Assembly (NCBI GenBank): GCA_963383645.1
Contig: OY726569.1
Span: 75,510,635-75,574,634, forward strand
DNA from: Muscardinus avellanarius
Lineage: Eukaryota; Chordata; Mammalia; Rodentia; Gliridae
DNA length: 64,000 nucleotides
Direction: 5' to 3'
This document shows, one piece after another, positions 36,131-48,340 of this stretch. Position 1 is the first letter of the stretch. Each line of letters begins with the position of its first letter. The translations under genes and the position numbers were made by a program. The notes under the pieces are model-generated. The model ran no database searches. It was given only the letters and a program-made list of their open reading frames with translations, and had not been told where the DNA came from.

Positions 36131-37926
36131 ATGCTGACATAATTCATTTAAAACACTTGGTACTTGGCAAAACACCAAGTCTTTCATTCTCGTAAGGACT
36201 CAAGAGAGAAAAGTTCTCATTTATTCTTGTATTATTCCTTAGAAGAGCGCCTGGAACTTCTTGGGTGATTAGTAGATTGAACTGAATGAATGAATGAATC
36301 TCTGACCTGGGGAGTAAGTCTGAGTTGCCTAGTGGAAAGTGAGGAAATGGTGGCAGTAACCAGTGTGCTGCTCTTCATTCTTTTTTTTTTTTTTTTTTTC
36401 CCCCTGTTAGGCATCTTTTATATTTGCTTTACCTTAAATCTAGTATAGTACATTGCCCAATTGTAGCACCCTCTTTTAAAGGCAGATATGGATTATGTAG
36501 CTTGTGGTACCATCCTTCTATTTCAATCAAATTGAATGAGCTCAGAGCAAATGTGATCAAAATGATGTATGGGTTCTGGTAATGTTCTTAGGAGAGCTAA
36601 GATACCTCTTTTAATCCATAAATCGTATTGATTTTTCAGTTTGTTTTGAAACTTTGACTTGTAATTTATTCCAGTGAATCATAATGAAACAAAATAGAAT
36701 CAGATAATTTTATAATTAATATTTACGTGTATCGGTATTTTACTTAGAAATATTTTATTTTTTACTTTTAGTTTTTAATTTTTATGTGGATCATATTGGT
36801 AAAGGCATATGTCACACAGTGCTTTGTGCCCTTCCTCCCCTTTCCCCTCTCCCCCCTCTCAACAATGAGTGTCCAGGTTGACCATGCTACATTCACTTAC
36901 GCACATATTCGAATGTAGCTCCTCTATTAATCTCAGCCTTCTTCCTTTCCTATTCTTCCTTTCTAGCTTGGCTGAGGTTTCCCCTCCATTATCTGGAGTC
37001 CCTCTGGTATCCCTAATACTCCCTAGTTTGGGCATATTAGAGAAAACATATGTTTCTTCTCTTTCTGTGCTTGGCTGATCTCACTTAACATAATGTTTCC
37101 AGGTCTTTCCATCTTCTTGTGAATGGCATGATTTTATTCTTCCTTATTGCTGAGTAGAATTCCATTGTGTGTATTTCTCATAATTTTGCAATCCATTAAT
37201 CCGTTGATGGAGACCTAGGTTGGTTCCATATTTTGGCTATTACAAATTGTGCTGCTATGAACATGGGTATGCACATGTTACTGTAGTTCTCTGATTTCAA
37301 CCCCTTTGGAAAGATACCCAGGAGTGGTATAGCTGGAGCATATGGTGGATCCATTCCCAGTTTTCTAAGGAATCTCCACACTGATCTCCATAGTGGCTGA
37401 ACTAGTTTACACTCCCACCAGCAGCGTAAAAAAGTTCCTCTTTCCCCACATCCTCGTCAGCATTTGTTGTTATTTGACTTCTTTATGTTTGCCACTTTGA
37501 TTGGGGTTAGATGGAATCTCAGTGTAGTTTTGATTTGCATCTCCCTGATGGCTAATGATGTTGTGTTCAACATTTTTTCATGTATCAGCCATTTGTATCT
37601 CTTCTTTTGTGATGTGTCTATTCAATTCATTTGTCCATTTCTTGATTGGGTTGTTTTGCTAGTATAGAGTCTTTTGAGTTTTTGTATATTCTGGATATTA
37701 GCCCTCTATCAGAGTGGTGGCTGGTAAAGATCTCCCATTCTGTAGAGCTTCTCTTTAGGTTCTTGATGGTTTCCTTTGATGAGCAGAAACTTTTTAATTT
37801 GATGCCATCCCACCTGTTAATTTTTGTTTTAATTTCCTGTGAGGTCTTGTTGAGAAAGTTATTCCTGTGCCTATATGTTGGAGTGTTGAGCCTATGCCCT
37901 CCTCTAATAGCGTCACAGTTTCTGGT

Positions 37927-38292
37927 CTAATTTCCAAGTCTTTGATCCATCTCTAGTTGATTCCTGTGCATAGTGAGGTAAGGATTTAGTTCCATCTTTC
38001 TACAAATGGATAGCCAGTTTTTCCAGCACCATTTGTTGAAAAGGTTGTCTTTTCTCCAGCATATGAATTTGGTCCCTTTGTCAAAGATCAGTTGATTACA
38101 AGTGTGTGGGCTTGTTTCTGTATCTTCTATTCTCTTCCGTTGTTGGTTTGTATGCCTGTTGTTGTGCCAATACCATACTGTTTTTACTACTGTTGCTTTG
38201 TAGTATAATTTGAAGTCAGGGATTGTGATGCCTCCTGCATGATTCTTATTGCTGAGAATTACTTTGCTATTCTGGGTCGTTTCTTTCTCCAT
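37927..38292 (-). pseudogene. L1 ORF2 fragment (C-terminal part)
   Basis: A 121-codon open remnant of ORF2 with [21 protein letters not shown], downstream of the reverse-transcriptase domain in intact elements. Flanking frames carry stops; no endonuclease domain is present because the element is 5' truncated. Confidence 0.85.
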
Positions 38293-38743
38293 ATAAAATT
38301 CACGACTGATTTTTCTAGGTCTATGAAGAATTTAATTGGTATTTTAATAGAAATTGGATTGAATGTAGATTACTTTTGGCAGAATGATCATTTTGATGAT
38401 ATATATTCTTCCTATCCATGAGTAAGGGAGATCTTTCCATCTTCCAAGGTCTTCAATTTCTTTCTTTAATGTTTTAGAGTTTTCATTGTAGAGGTCTTTT
38501 ATGTCTTTGGTTAGGTTTATTCCTAGGTATTTTATTGATTTTGAGGTTATTGTGAATAGATTGTTTTCTTTATTTCTTTTATTATGGATTCATTGTTGAC
38601 ATACAGAAAAGCAACTGATTTCTTTAGGTTGATTTTGTATCCTGCAACTTTGCTGAGCTGATTAATCAGCTCCAGTAGTCTTTTGGTTGAGTTCTTTGGG
38701 TCTTATAGATAAAGATCATGTCATCTGCAAACAAGGGTAATTT

Positions 38744-38950
38744 TTTTTGTGTGTGTGTGGTACAGGGGGTGGAACCCAGAGGCTATACTCCCAGACCTAT
38801 TTTATATTTTTATTTGGAAACAGGGTCTCACTAAGTTGCTGAAAGCCTCACTAAGTAGCTTGAGGCTGGCTTCGAACCAGCGCGATCATCCATCCTGTCT
38901 CAGCCTCCCAAGCGCGGGGATTACAAGCGTGTGCCACCACGCCCAGCTCA
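38744..38950 (-). mobile_element. SINE nested in L1
   Basis: Flanks aagg-taatttt; short tail (some ID part deleted). Confidence 0.88.
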
Positions 38951-39177
38951 AGGCTAATTTTAATTCCGCTTTTCCTACTTGAATTCTTTTAATATCCTTC
39001 TCTTGTCTTATTGCTGTGGCAAGAATCTTGAGGGCATCCTTATCGTGTTCGTGATTTCATAGGACATTCTTGCAGTTTCTCCCCATTTAATATGATATAT
39101 GATGTTGGCTTTGGGTTTATAGTATATTGCCTTAATGATGTTGAAATATATTTCTTCTATTCCAATTTTCTGCAGTG

Positions 39178-39390
39178 TTTTTTTTTTTTTTGCGGGTCTG
39201 GGGATGGAACCCAGGGGCATCCGACCTCTGAGCTACACCCCCTGACCTATTTTTTATTCTTTATTTTGAAACCGGGTCTCACTGAGTTGTAGAGGGCTTC
39301 ACTAAGTAGTTGAGGCTGTCCTCGAACCGCGATCCTCAGGTTTCAGCCTCCCAAATGCTGGGATTACAAGCGTGCACCACCACACCCGGC
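39178..39390 (-). mobile_element. SINE-A nested in L1
   Basis: Duplication ttctgcagtgttttt at both ends. Confidence 0.93.
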
Positions 39391-39702
39391 CTTCTGCAGT
39401 GTTTTTAACATGAATGGGTGTTGGATTTTTTCAAATGCTTTTTTAGCATCTATTGATATGATCGTATGGTTTTTGTTCTCGGTTCTATTTATGTGGTGAA
39501 TAGCATGTATTGATTTCTGAACCAGCCTTGCTTTTCTGGGATGAAACCAATTTGGTCGTAGTGTAAAATTTTCTTGATATAGTTTTGAATGTGTATAGCT
39601 GGTATTTTGTTTAGAATTTTTGCATCTATGCCCATCAAGGATATTGGTCTGTAATTTTCTTTCCTTGAGGTATCCTTATTTGGTTTACTTAGAAATATTT
39701 TA

Positions 39703-40639
39703 ATTGATCCTCATAACTTTGATTATTCTTTTGGCATAATACTTTTGTTATTGATTTATTTCTATTTTAAGCCTTGAATTTGAGCTATTATGTGATTTAT
39801 TTTGTTCTTATTGGGGTACTGCATCTATTAGCATATGGTTATACACTTATATAACACAAGAAGCTAATTATTTGATATGTATTTATTTATAAGGTAATCC
39901 CATTAAATATATCCTGAGCTAGCATTTTGCGACCTATAGTAACAGGATAAACTTGTTACCATTCTTCAGAATTGCAGACATGTTAATATAACTTGTTAAT
40001 GAATGCTTAATTTCACTTACTATGAATTCTGAAAAATAGGTCAAACTATAAATAGGACTGTAAGACAGCTTCTGATCCTCATGTATACCATTTGGGAATT
40101 CAGTTTTATCAGTTTGTTCAGGGATTTACTTAAACTGATTAAGCTAATAAAGGAGTGATTTATATACCAAAATGTAGCCATTAATTTATAAAAGGAGATA
40201 CTTACTAGTCATTATAGTAACTACCCCACCTTCTCTCCAGAATGGTTAGGTCTGCTCAGAAAACCATATATAAATCAAACATTATTGATACCTCTAAATT
40301 ATGTTTTCAAGTAATTCTTTCAGATTGCATTTTGAGAATTTTTTGTAAAATGTTTCGGATATTATATTGAAAGATAAGTTTGTACCAGATTCTTTGAGAT
40401 GTGTAAAAACTTCTATATTTCTATTTTTATTTGCTGGTTATGAGATATTTTAGTAACTAGCCATAATTCCTAAGCATAGCAGTTACCTTTTGTACTTAAG
40501 GTGTGTTGCTGCTTAGTGGTTTGGGAATACATACATTGAGCTCATCAGAAAATCCCTTAACACACAGGATGGATTAGTTTTGGGAAGAATATTTGTGCAT
40601 TATTAGTTCTATGACTTAGATTGTTTTGTATATTTATTT
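39703..40639. other. Intron 1 AT-rich unique sequence
   Basis: Nothing recognised; continues directly from the L1 target site. Confidence 0.5.
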
Positions 40640-40728
40640 AGTTGCTGAGCTGGGGTTGAGCCTGTGATTCTCTTGTCTCAGCCTGCCAAGTCCTGGGATT
40701 GCGGCATGTCCTGTGCCGCCATTCCCTA
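40640..40728 (-). mobile_element. SINE head remnant
   Basis: gttgctgagctggggttgag and tctcagcctgccaagtcctg. Confidence 0.6.
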
Positions 40729-40904
40729 GATTGGCGATATTCGTTTTTGAAAATTTCAAAATGTGCTGTCTTTGACAAATCCTTCTAGATAGAAATTATT
40801 TGAAGGCTTTTTGGAATTATGTGAAAATTATTAATTAACTTCCTTTTGTTCCTTGTAGCCATTTAAAGATGATTTTGGAAACTGGGGAAAAGCTATGTTT
40901 TTTA

Positions 40905-41127
40905 TTTTATTTTATTTTTTTGCAGTACTGGAGATGAAACCCAGGGGCATTCTATCTCTGAGCTACATACACCCCCAGTCCTATTTTTTATTCTTTATTT
41001 TGAAACAGCATCTCACTTGAGTTGCAAAGGGCCTCACTAAATAGCTGAGGCCGTCTGCGAACCACAATCCTCCTGTCTCAGCCTCCCAAATGCTGGGATT
41101 ACAAGCGTGTGCCATCATGCCTGGCTA
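40905..41127 (-). mobile_element. SINE-A
   Basis: Duplication aaaagctatg at 40890 and 41127. Confidence 0.92.
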
Positions 41128-41153
41128 AAAGCTATGCTATTAAAATACATTCC

Positions 41154-41590
41154 AGCTGGGCGTGGTGGCGCGTGCTTGTAATTCCCGCGCTTCGGAGACC
41201 CGAGAGACTGGAGGATCGCACCGTCTCGCACCGGTTCGAAGCTAGCCTCTTTGGCTTAAGAGACCCTGTTTCCAAGTAAAAATATAAAAATAGGTCTGGG
41301 AGTGTAGCCCGGAGGTAGAAGGGTTTCCAGGAACCCCAGTACACCCCCCCCCCCCACACACACAAAAGTACATTCCAACCAAGCTTGGTGACATGGGCCT
41401 GTGATCCCAGTACTTGGGAGGTGGAGACAGGAGGATCAAAGGTACAAGGAAAGCCTCAGTAGGTAATGAGATGCTTATTAACCTAATGAGACTTTGTTCA
41501 AAAAAATAAAAATAAAATAGGATTTTTGGGTGTAGCTCAGAGGTAGAGTGCCCCTGGGTTCAATCCTCAGTATCACACACACACAAAGCA
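41154..41590 (+). mobile_element. SINE-B then SINE-A at the same site
   Basis: SINE-B 41154-41368 and SINE-A 41380-41587 each use the target acattcca; three copies of it remain (41145, 41371, 41591). Confidence 0.91.
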
Positions 41591-41664
41591 CATTCCATTT
41601 TTTCCCCTCTCCATCTTGCTCTTTTTTTTTTTTTTTTTACAGAATTTCATTTGTGGTCCACCAT

Positions 41665-41965
41665 ATTACTCTACAGTTGTCTCTTAGTATCATTATGGGA
41701 TTGATTCCAGGACCCCTCCAATATCAAAGCCTGAGATGCTCATCAAATGGTGTAGCATTTGTGTACAATCTAAATTTATCTTTCTGTATTCTTTAAGTCA
41801 TCTCTAGATTGCTTATAAAACCTAATATAGTATAAGTGCTATGTAAATAGTTGTTACACTGTATTATAGAGTAACAACACAATCATTTTCTCCCCTTCTT
41901 CAGTCTGTAGTTAGTTGAATCTATAGGTGTAGAATCCACAGATATACAGAGAGCTGACTGTACAT
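41665..41965. mobile_element. MER2-like (Tigger group) element
   Basis: Ends are inverted-repeat-like: tacagttgtctcttagtatc at the left and gagctgactgta at the right. Interior phrases ggtgtagcatttgtgtacaa and tgctatgtaaatagttgtta match MER2 elements. Confidence 0.75.
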
Positions 41966-42191
41966 ACTTGACTATAGTTAGGTCCCTGCCCCCAAGAACT
42001 ACCCTCAGCAAGGAAGCGTGATTATGGGAGTCATTACACAGTCTTCTGTTACTTGCCCCTTGCTCAGTTACTTTTCCCTCTATTTTTCTTTTGTGTATTT
42101 ATAATAACATATGGTCTTACAATTTAATAATATGCAGATATTGAATGTTATGATACAGAATTATTAAAGATAAAGTTAAAAATCACAAAAA

Positions 42192-42370
42192 TGAGCTGGT
42201 GAGGTGGTACATACTGTAATTTTGGTACTTGGGAGGTGGGAAAGGAGGAATGAAGACTGGAGGTCAGAGGGGGGGGTAACTTAGCAAGACACTTTCAAAA
42301 TAAAAAGGGCTGGGGTGCAGCTTGGTGGTGGAGTGCCCCGGGGTTCAATTCTCAGTTACCTCTCCCCCAA
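42192..42370 (+). mobile_element. SINE, old
   Basis: gagctggtgaggtggtacat to gggttcaattctcagttacc. Confidence 0.78.
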
Positions 42371-44414
42371 GCTGCAGAAATATGGATAGGTGCAAGTTCG
42401 ATTATCTCACTCGTAAACAAGTTCTTTGAGCAAAATGTATTCTGAGTTTGTTGCAGAGGTTCCTAGCTAGCCCTCTGAGATTGATTTGACTCTATGTGTA
42501 TTTGGGTTTATAGAATATTACATTTTTTTTCCTGTGGGAAGGTATTCCCAAATCTCAAGATGGACAGTATATTTCTACTTTTCTTTTGCATTTTCTTCTT
42601 CTGAAAGGAAACATCTAACTAGAAGCTTTATCTCAACCCTCAAAGGAAGCTGGCAAGAAGGCGAAATCCCTAGAGACATGACTGTTGATATAGAGCTCTT
42701 CCTCAGTTCTTTGGGGGCACCTTGTATGTGAAAACTGCAGGCTTATTATGGACATTCATTTTCTTATCTAGCCTCTCAGTGTGTTCTCAATTGACAGCAA
42801 TTTCCTAGGTTTGTGGTAATATTTGATTACTAAGCCCTTTGCCCTCCCTTCTTTCCAGCATTCTTTCCGTTCACCAGAAATAAAAGGTGATATAGTTGTG
42901 GGACTGAATTTTACACATTGCAGAAATTAATGTATCTGTTTATTCTTCTTGTCAATAAGCCCACATATTTGCACCAGGATGAGTAAGGAGATCCCACCCC
43001 ACATACACATTTTAGGTGTAGAGTAGGAAAGCTAGAACTTAGATTGGCTTGCTTTGCAGAGCTTTACCAAGAGTGGCTAGTACTTCTCATCATGTATTTG
43101 TACCTTGTGAGAACAGCCACAGGACTGGTTGACTTCGGGCAGACTGGAAAGAAGGCAGATTTTTTTACTGTTCCGTTTTCATATGAAAAAGTGTTAGAAA
43201 CAGCCCAGATATTGATAGAACCTAAAATTTAGGATAGGATTAGTATCTGTGATTTGTTTTTCTACAAGAGATTGGTAGGACAGGCAGAACTTTCAAGGTA
43301 AGACAAGGCTAGGCTCACTTTTTCCTTCTGTATTTGCCAGTGGTGGTCTCTGTGGTAGCTCGTTGGAGGCATCATTTTCTTACCTTAGCAGTTGGCGCCA
43401 TTCACAGACCAGGGAAGTACAGACTTAAAAATAATAACCTGCTTGAGTTCAGTATTTTGAATGTGGAAACAATATTTTTCTAATAGCGTTATGTTAAACA
43501 ATATTAACTTTTTCTAGTAGCGTTATGTTAAACTATAATATCAGACATATTATAGTTTAACATAACGCTACTAGAAAAAGTTAATATTGTAGTGAAGACA
43601 GTAAAGTGTAGCTTCAAGGGAGTGGCAGTTGTATTTATTAGTTATAGATTTATAGCTAAACATTTTGAGGAAAAACATCTGAAGTACAGAGGTATAAAGA
43701 AATGTGAACTTGTGGCTATTTGTATTGTTTTGAAAGGCTGACCCAAATGCTTTTTGGTTTTTTAAATTTTCTATGATTTTCTCACAGTTTATCTTTGTTT
43801 AGAGAGATAAGACTCAGTCTTCATGTGTGGATGTATTTAAAACTTTATTATATTGTCCCTGGTCCTTTGTCAGTTACCTGTTTTAAAACTGTCCAGTAGT
43901 GACATAAGGCCTTTGAAATTTTTTATCAGTTTTTTTTTCTAGTGCTTTCTGTGGAACCAGTTTTCTACAGTAGACTAAACAAATGCTTTCTAATGCACAT
44001 TGATAAATTTTCTCATTAAGGAGGAACACAGAAAAAAGTGGTGGTATCCAAAATTATTATAGCTTCTTATAGTAATAAGCAGGTATACTATATGATTTTT
44101 CTGAAATACTTTACAAGTACTTTAAAAAATTAATTATAATCATTTTACCCTGACAAAACAGCAAGATAAGCTGTTTCTAGAATTTTATTACTAAATGGCC
44201 CTGTTGCATGTTCCTGGATTTCAGGGGAACACATTGTGAAAGAGCCAGTACTGGCCTCTGTTTGCGAGCAGCTGCTTTGCTTCACAGTTGGAGGAAACTA
44301 TTGGTGTTGGAGGTTATGGATTTGCACTTGGTACATATGAGGGAAAAGTGGTTGGTGATCTTTTGTGTAGTTATTGGTTAGTTAAAGAGGAAAAGAAAAT
44401 TATTTAGAGCAGAA
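42371..44414. other. Intron 1 unique block containing the palindrome
   Basis: Repeat-poor by the standard of this window, with no exon signal. The only structure seen is the palindrome at 43499-43589. Confidence 0.5.
43499..43589. repeat. Perfect palindrome: 43-bp arms, 5-bp spacer
   Basis: Left arm 43499-43541 and right arm 43547-43589 are exact reverse complements, separated by cagac. The left arm includes ttttctagtagcgttatgtt. A near copy of part of that arm (ttttctaatagcgttatgtt) lies just upstream at about 43476-43498 in direct orientation. On either strand the RNA would fold to an unbroken 43-bp stem with a 5-nt loop. Confidence 0.95.
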
Positions 44415-44670
44415 ATTAGCAAAATATGTCTTATGTAGTTTTTATCTGACCCATGAGCTAAGAATGGTTCTTATATTTTTTTATTGGTTGAAAAAAATTG
44501 AGTGTGTTTTATGATGTGAAATTTATATAAAATCTGAGTTTCATTGTTCATAAAGTCTTATTGGAACACACCATGCTCATTTGTCTATGGTGACTTTTAC
44601 CTTGTAACAGCAGAGTAGTTACAACAGATCCTCTTCAAATTGTGAAATGTGACTTGTTGGGCCTTACATT
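44415..44670 (+). mobile_element. hAT-Charlie-like DNA transposon remnant
   Basis: taaagtcttattggaacaca, tttgtctatggtgactttta and cagcagagtagttacaacag match a common mammalian Charlie-type element in order. Subfamily not assigned. Confidence 0.65.
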
Positions 44671-44892
44671 AAAAACAGAACTTGCAAATGGGTGCAAAGT
44701 TACAGCCAGAGAGGAGGAATAAGTTGGGGTGTTCTACTACACAGAAGGTGATTATAGCCGTATCATAAACCAAAATAGCTAGAGGAGAGGATTTTTAATA
44801 TTCTTACCAGAAAGAAACGGCAAATGTTTGATGATGATAGCCTTGTGTATCTTGACTTGGTCAATACACAGTTGTAAAAATGTACCAAAATA

Positions 44893-45235
44893 GCTGAGTA
44901 TGGTGGAGCATGCTATAATTTCAGTACTTGGGAGGCTGAGACAGGAAGATCACAGGTTTGAGGCTAGACTCAGCTACCTAGCAAGACTAGAACAAAACAA
45001 AAATATTGCAAGGTGTCTCATAAAAGTATGGTTATAGCCAGGTGTAGTGGTACAAACTTGTAATTTCAGTACTTGGGAGGTTGGACAGGAGGATCCTAAG
45101 ATTTGAGGGCAACCTCTGCAATTTAGCAAGACCCTCAGCAACTTAGTGATACCCTGTTTTGAAAAAAAAAATAGGGCTGGGGTATAGCTCAGAATAGAAC
45201 ATCCTTGGGTTCAATCTCTTGTACCCTCCCCACAT
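44893..45235 (+). mobile_element. Two old SINEs
   Basis: First 44893-45005 (ID tail lost); second 45036-45235. Confidence 0.78.
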
Positions 45236-45279
45236 CCCATAGTGTGGTTGTTAAGTAACCATAAGTAATCAGTAAGTTT

Positions 45280-45480
45280 GCTGACTACTGACTCTGGAGC
45301 TAAAGTACTCCGTAAGGACTCGTTTAGAAACCAAGTTCCTCTTTGTGCTTTGTCTTCTCCATCTGTAAAGTGGAGAGAATAATAGAGCTAACCTCATAAT
45401 GGATTATGATAGATACTGTGCATAAAGTGCTTAGAAATGTGATCACACAAAGTAATCACGAAGTATTAGATGTTAGTTGA
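45280..45480 (+). mobile_element. MIR
   Basis: gactactgactctggagcta, cttctccatctgtaaagtgg and actgtgcataaagtgcttag follow MIR from 5' to 3'. Confidence 0.85.
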
Positions 45481-45719
45481 TATTGAGTATTAGATTTAGT
45501 GGTAAATGGCTTTTCAGCATGGACTACAAAGATGCATTGAGATCAATGGATGGAGAAGCTACAGGTCTGTTAAGGAAACAATCCGGCAATAGTATACTTA
45601 TAGATATCGAGTCTGGTAGAAGTAGGAAAATTTATGAATACAAAATAAAGCATAGTCAGAGATCATATGTGCATTCACATTGCTGCAAAAGGAAATGAGC
45701 ATTGTGTAAAAGACTTATT

Positions 45720-45901
45720 TTTTATGGTACTGGGGATGGAACCCAAGGACTTTCTACCTCTGATCTACACCCCCAGCCCTACTTTTTAAACTGGATCTCA
45801 CTGAGTTGTAAAGGGCCTCACTGTGTAGCTGAGGCTGTTTGCGAACCAGGTCTCAGCCTCCTGTAATCCTGGGATTACAATTGTGTGGCACCAAGCCTGG
45901 T
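45720..45901 (-). mobile_element. SINE-A
   Basis: Starts ttatggtactggggatggaa; flanks taaaa-actt. Confidence 0.87.
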
Positions 45902-45993
45902 TAAAACTTTATGTATGTGTTTATTTATTTATTTGCCATGCAGAGTAGGTAGAAACATAGTAGACCACAGGAGAAAGTCATTCACTTAACATT

Positions 45994-46189
45994 TTGGTGG
46001 TACTGGGGTTCCTGGAAGCCCTTCTACCTCTGGGCTACAGTCCCAGACCTATTTTTTATACTTTTTTAAATTATTTTTTTTGAAACAGGGTCTCTTAAAG
46101 CCAGCGAGGCTGGCTTCAAAACTGTACCATCCTCCTGTCTCCGCCTCCCAAGCGCGGGGATTACAAGCGTACGCCCCCCACCCCTGGCC
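45994..46189 (-). mobile_element. SINE-B
   Basis: Duplication cacttaacattttg at 45982 and 46191. Confidence 0.93.
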
Positions 46190-46589
46190 TCACTTAACAT
46201 TTTGAAACAAAATATAGAACAAGTTTACCTTATGACTGTGGTAATTCTAGTTGGTCATTTCTATGATTCCAAGTGGCTTCAAGGAGTCTATAAAAAATAT
46301 TTAACATATTGATTTACTTGAACTGATTACTCCTGGATGAAGTATCACAGTTTTTCTATGTTAAGAATGAGTCGTCAGAATTAAAGAAGGCTAAATTGTC
46401 TTGTAAACTGCTTGGTCTCCCAGCTTGTTTCTCAGCATTTCATTTTCTTTCCTTACTAGAGAGAAGACAAAGTGAAATACTAATTTATCCAGCTTTTTTT
46501 AAAAAAAAAAACATGGTGAAAAACTCATAACAAAATCCATCAATCTAAACATTTTTATCTTTTAAAAAACTCCGAGCCATTTTCAAGAG

Positions 46590-47592
46590 TACAGTAGTCC
46601 TCTTTTATCTGTGGTTTCACTTTCTGCAGTCTTAGTTATCTGTGGTCATCTGCTTTCTGAGAATATTAACTGGAAAGTTCCAGAAATCATTTTTTTTTTT
46701 TTTTTGTGGTACTGGAGTGGAAGCCAGGGGCTTTCTACCTCCGGGCTATACTCCCAGACCTATTTTATACTTTGTTTGGAAACAGGGTCTCACTAAGTTG
46801 CTGAGAGCCTCACTGAGTAGCTGAGGCTGGCTTTGAACCTGTGTGATCCTCCTGTCTTAGCCTCCCAAGTGTGGGGATTACAAGCGTGCACCACCACGCC
46901 TGGCCAGAAATCAGTTTTATTTTTTTATTTTTTTTGGTGGTACTGGGGTTCCTGGAAGCCCTTGAATCTCCGGGCTACACTCCCAGACCTATTTATATTT
47001 TTATTTGGAAACAGGGTCTCCTAAACCAGCGTGCGCGGCTGACTTCTAACCTGCACGATCCTCCTGTCTCCGCCTCCCAAGCGCGGGGATTACAAGCGTG
47101 CGCCACCACGCCCGGCCAGAAATCAGTTTTAAATAGAGCACTGTTCTGAGTTGGTGCCTCCTTGTCCAGCATGTGACTAACCTTTGTCTACCGTATATAC
47201 ACTGTATATACTACCCTCATGGCAGTCATTTAGTAGCCCATTTGGTTATCACCTCCACTGTGGCAGTATCACATACTAAATGTCCAAGGAAGCTTTTTAA
47301 TTTTTTTCAACTAAATAGTCCCAAAGCTCCAGAATAGTGGTACTGGCAATTCAGAAATGCTGTAAAGTGCTTCCTTTACATAACAAGATAAATGTTCTTG
47401 ACTTAAAGAAATTGTATGCTGAGGTTGTTACAATCTGCAGGACATTGCTGACTGCATACTGTGTCTAATTTATAAATTGAACCTTATCATATGTATGTGT
47501 AGGAAAAAAACATACAGGATCAGGTATTGCCTGCAGTTTCAGGCATCTTCTGGAGCAGGTCTTGGAACACACTTACCCAGAGACTACTGTAT
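46590..47592 (+). mobile_element. Tigger1-type DNA transposon remnant with two nested SINEs
   Basis: Left end tacagtagtcctcttttatc and right end gactactgta form the terminal inverted repeats with TA. After the SINEs the interior has ttgtccagcatgtgactaac, then a degraded transposase start (ccccaaagctccagaatagt, gtaaagtgcttcc, gtatgctgaggttgttacaa), then an internal deletion leading to the 3' end (gcctgcagtttcaggcatct). A pogo/Tigger fossil. Confidence 0.87.
46690..47117 (-). mobile_element. SINE then SINE-B, both in the Tigger element
   Basis: Copies 46690-46904 and 46921-47117. The target cagaaatca occurs three times (46680, 46905, 47118), showing two successive insertions at one place. Confidence 0.92.
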
Positions 47593-47639
47593 TGTTCAGT
47601 GGTGTTAGGTATACTCACATTGTTACATAATAGATTCCC

Positions 47640-48340
47640 TAGATTTAGAATTCTTTATTTTGTAAACTTGAAAATATATCCATGGAACAACTCTCTTTTT
47701 CCACCACTTCCAGCCCCCATTCTGTTTCCTGAATTTGACTACTTTGGATGCCTCAGGTAAACGGACTTACCAAGCATATTGTCTTGGGGCTAGCTTATTT
47801 CACTTAGCATCCTGTCCTCAAGGCTTATTTATTTTGTAGCATATGACAAGATTCCCCTTTCAAGGCCGAATAACATTTCTTTGTATGAACATACAGTTTG
47901 TGTGTTCATTCATTCATCGGTAGATATTTGGCTTGCGTCTACACAAATACAAATAATGCTGTTTTATACCTGTGTGTGCATATAATCTCATTGAGATCAT
48001 GCTTTCAATTCTTTTGGATATATATGCAGTAGTAGGATTGTTAGATCATATGGTGATTATATTTTCAACTTTTTGAGGAGCTGCTCTACTGTTTTTATGG
48101 GGGCCACACCACCTTACATTTTCATCAACATTGCGTAAAGGGTTCTAGTTTATCCACACCTCACCAGTGCCTTGTGTTTTAAGTAGTAGCCATCCTTTTG
48201 GATGGGATGTGGCTTTGATTTGTGGTTTTAATTTGCATTTCTGCCCATCCAACTTTTAGAAGAATGATCATATTAAAAGCATCTTTATCCAGTTCTTAGT
48301 TGGGAGGCTTTTGGCTTTGTATTTAATCTGAATGTCTAGA
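47640..48340 (-). mobile_element. Old L1 3' part (minus)
   Basis: Matches reversed L1 wording (ggggctagcttatttcactt, attcattcatcggtagatat, ggattgttagatcatatggt, tggctttgatttgtggtttt). No open frame. Confidence 0.75.

Larger units (their letters stand above)
36758..39683 (-). mobile_element. 5'-truncated L1 with 19-bp target-site duplication
   Basis: Flanked by tttacttagaaatatttta at 36739-36757 and 39684-39702 (perfect 19-bp repeat). The left end is the 3' UTR with a T-rich tail remnant and a C-rich (purine-rich in sense) tract near 36830-36860. ORF2 follows leftward from the reverse-transcriptase region; the minus frame 38292-37927 still reads [20 protein letters not shown], typical of the ORF2 C-terminal part. 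Two SINEs (38744-38950, 39178-39390) are nested in it. Stops and frameshifts make ORF2 dead. Confidence 0.9.
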
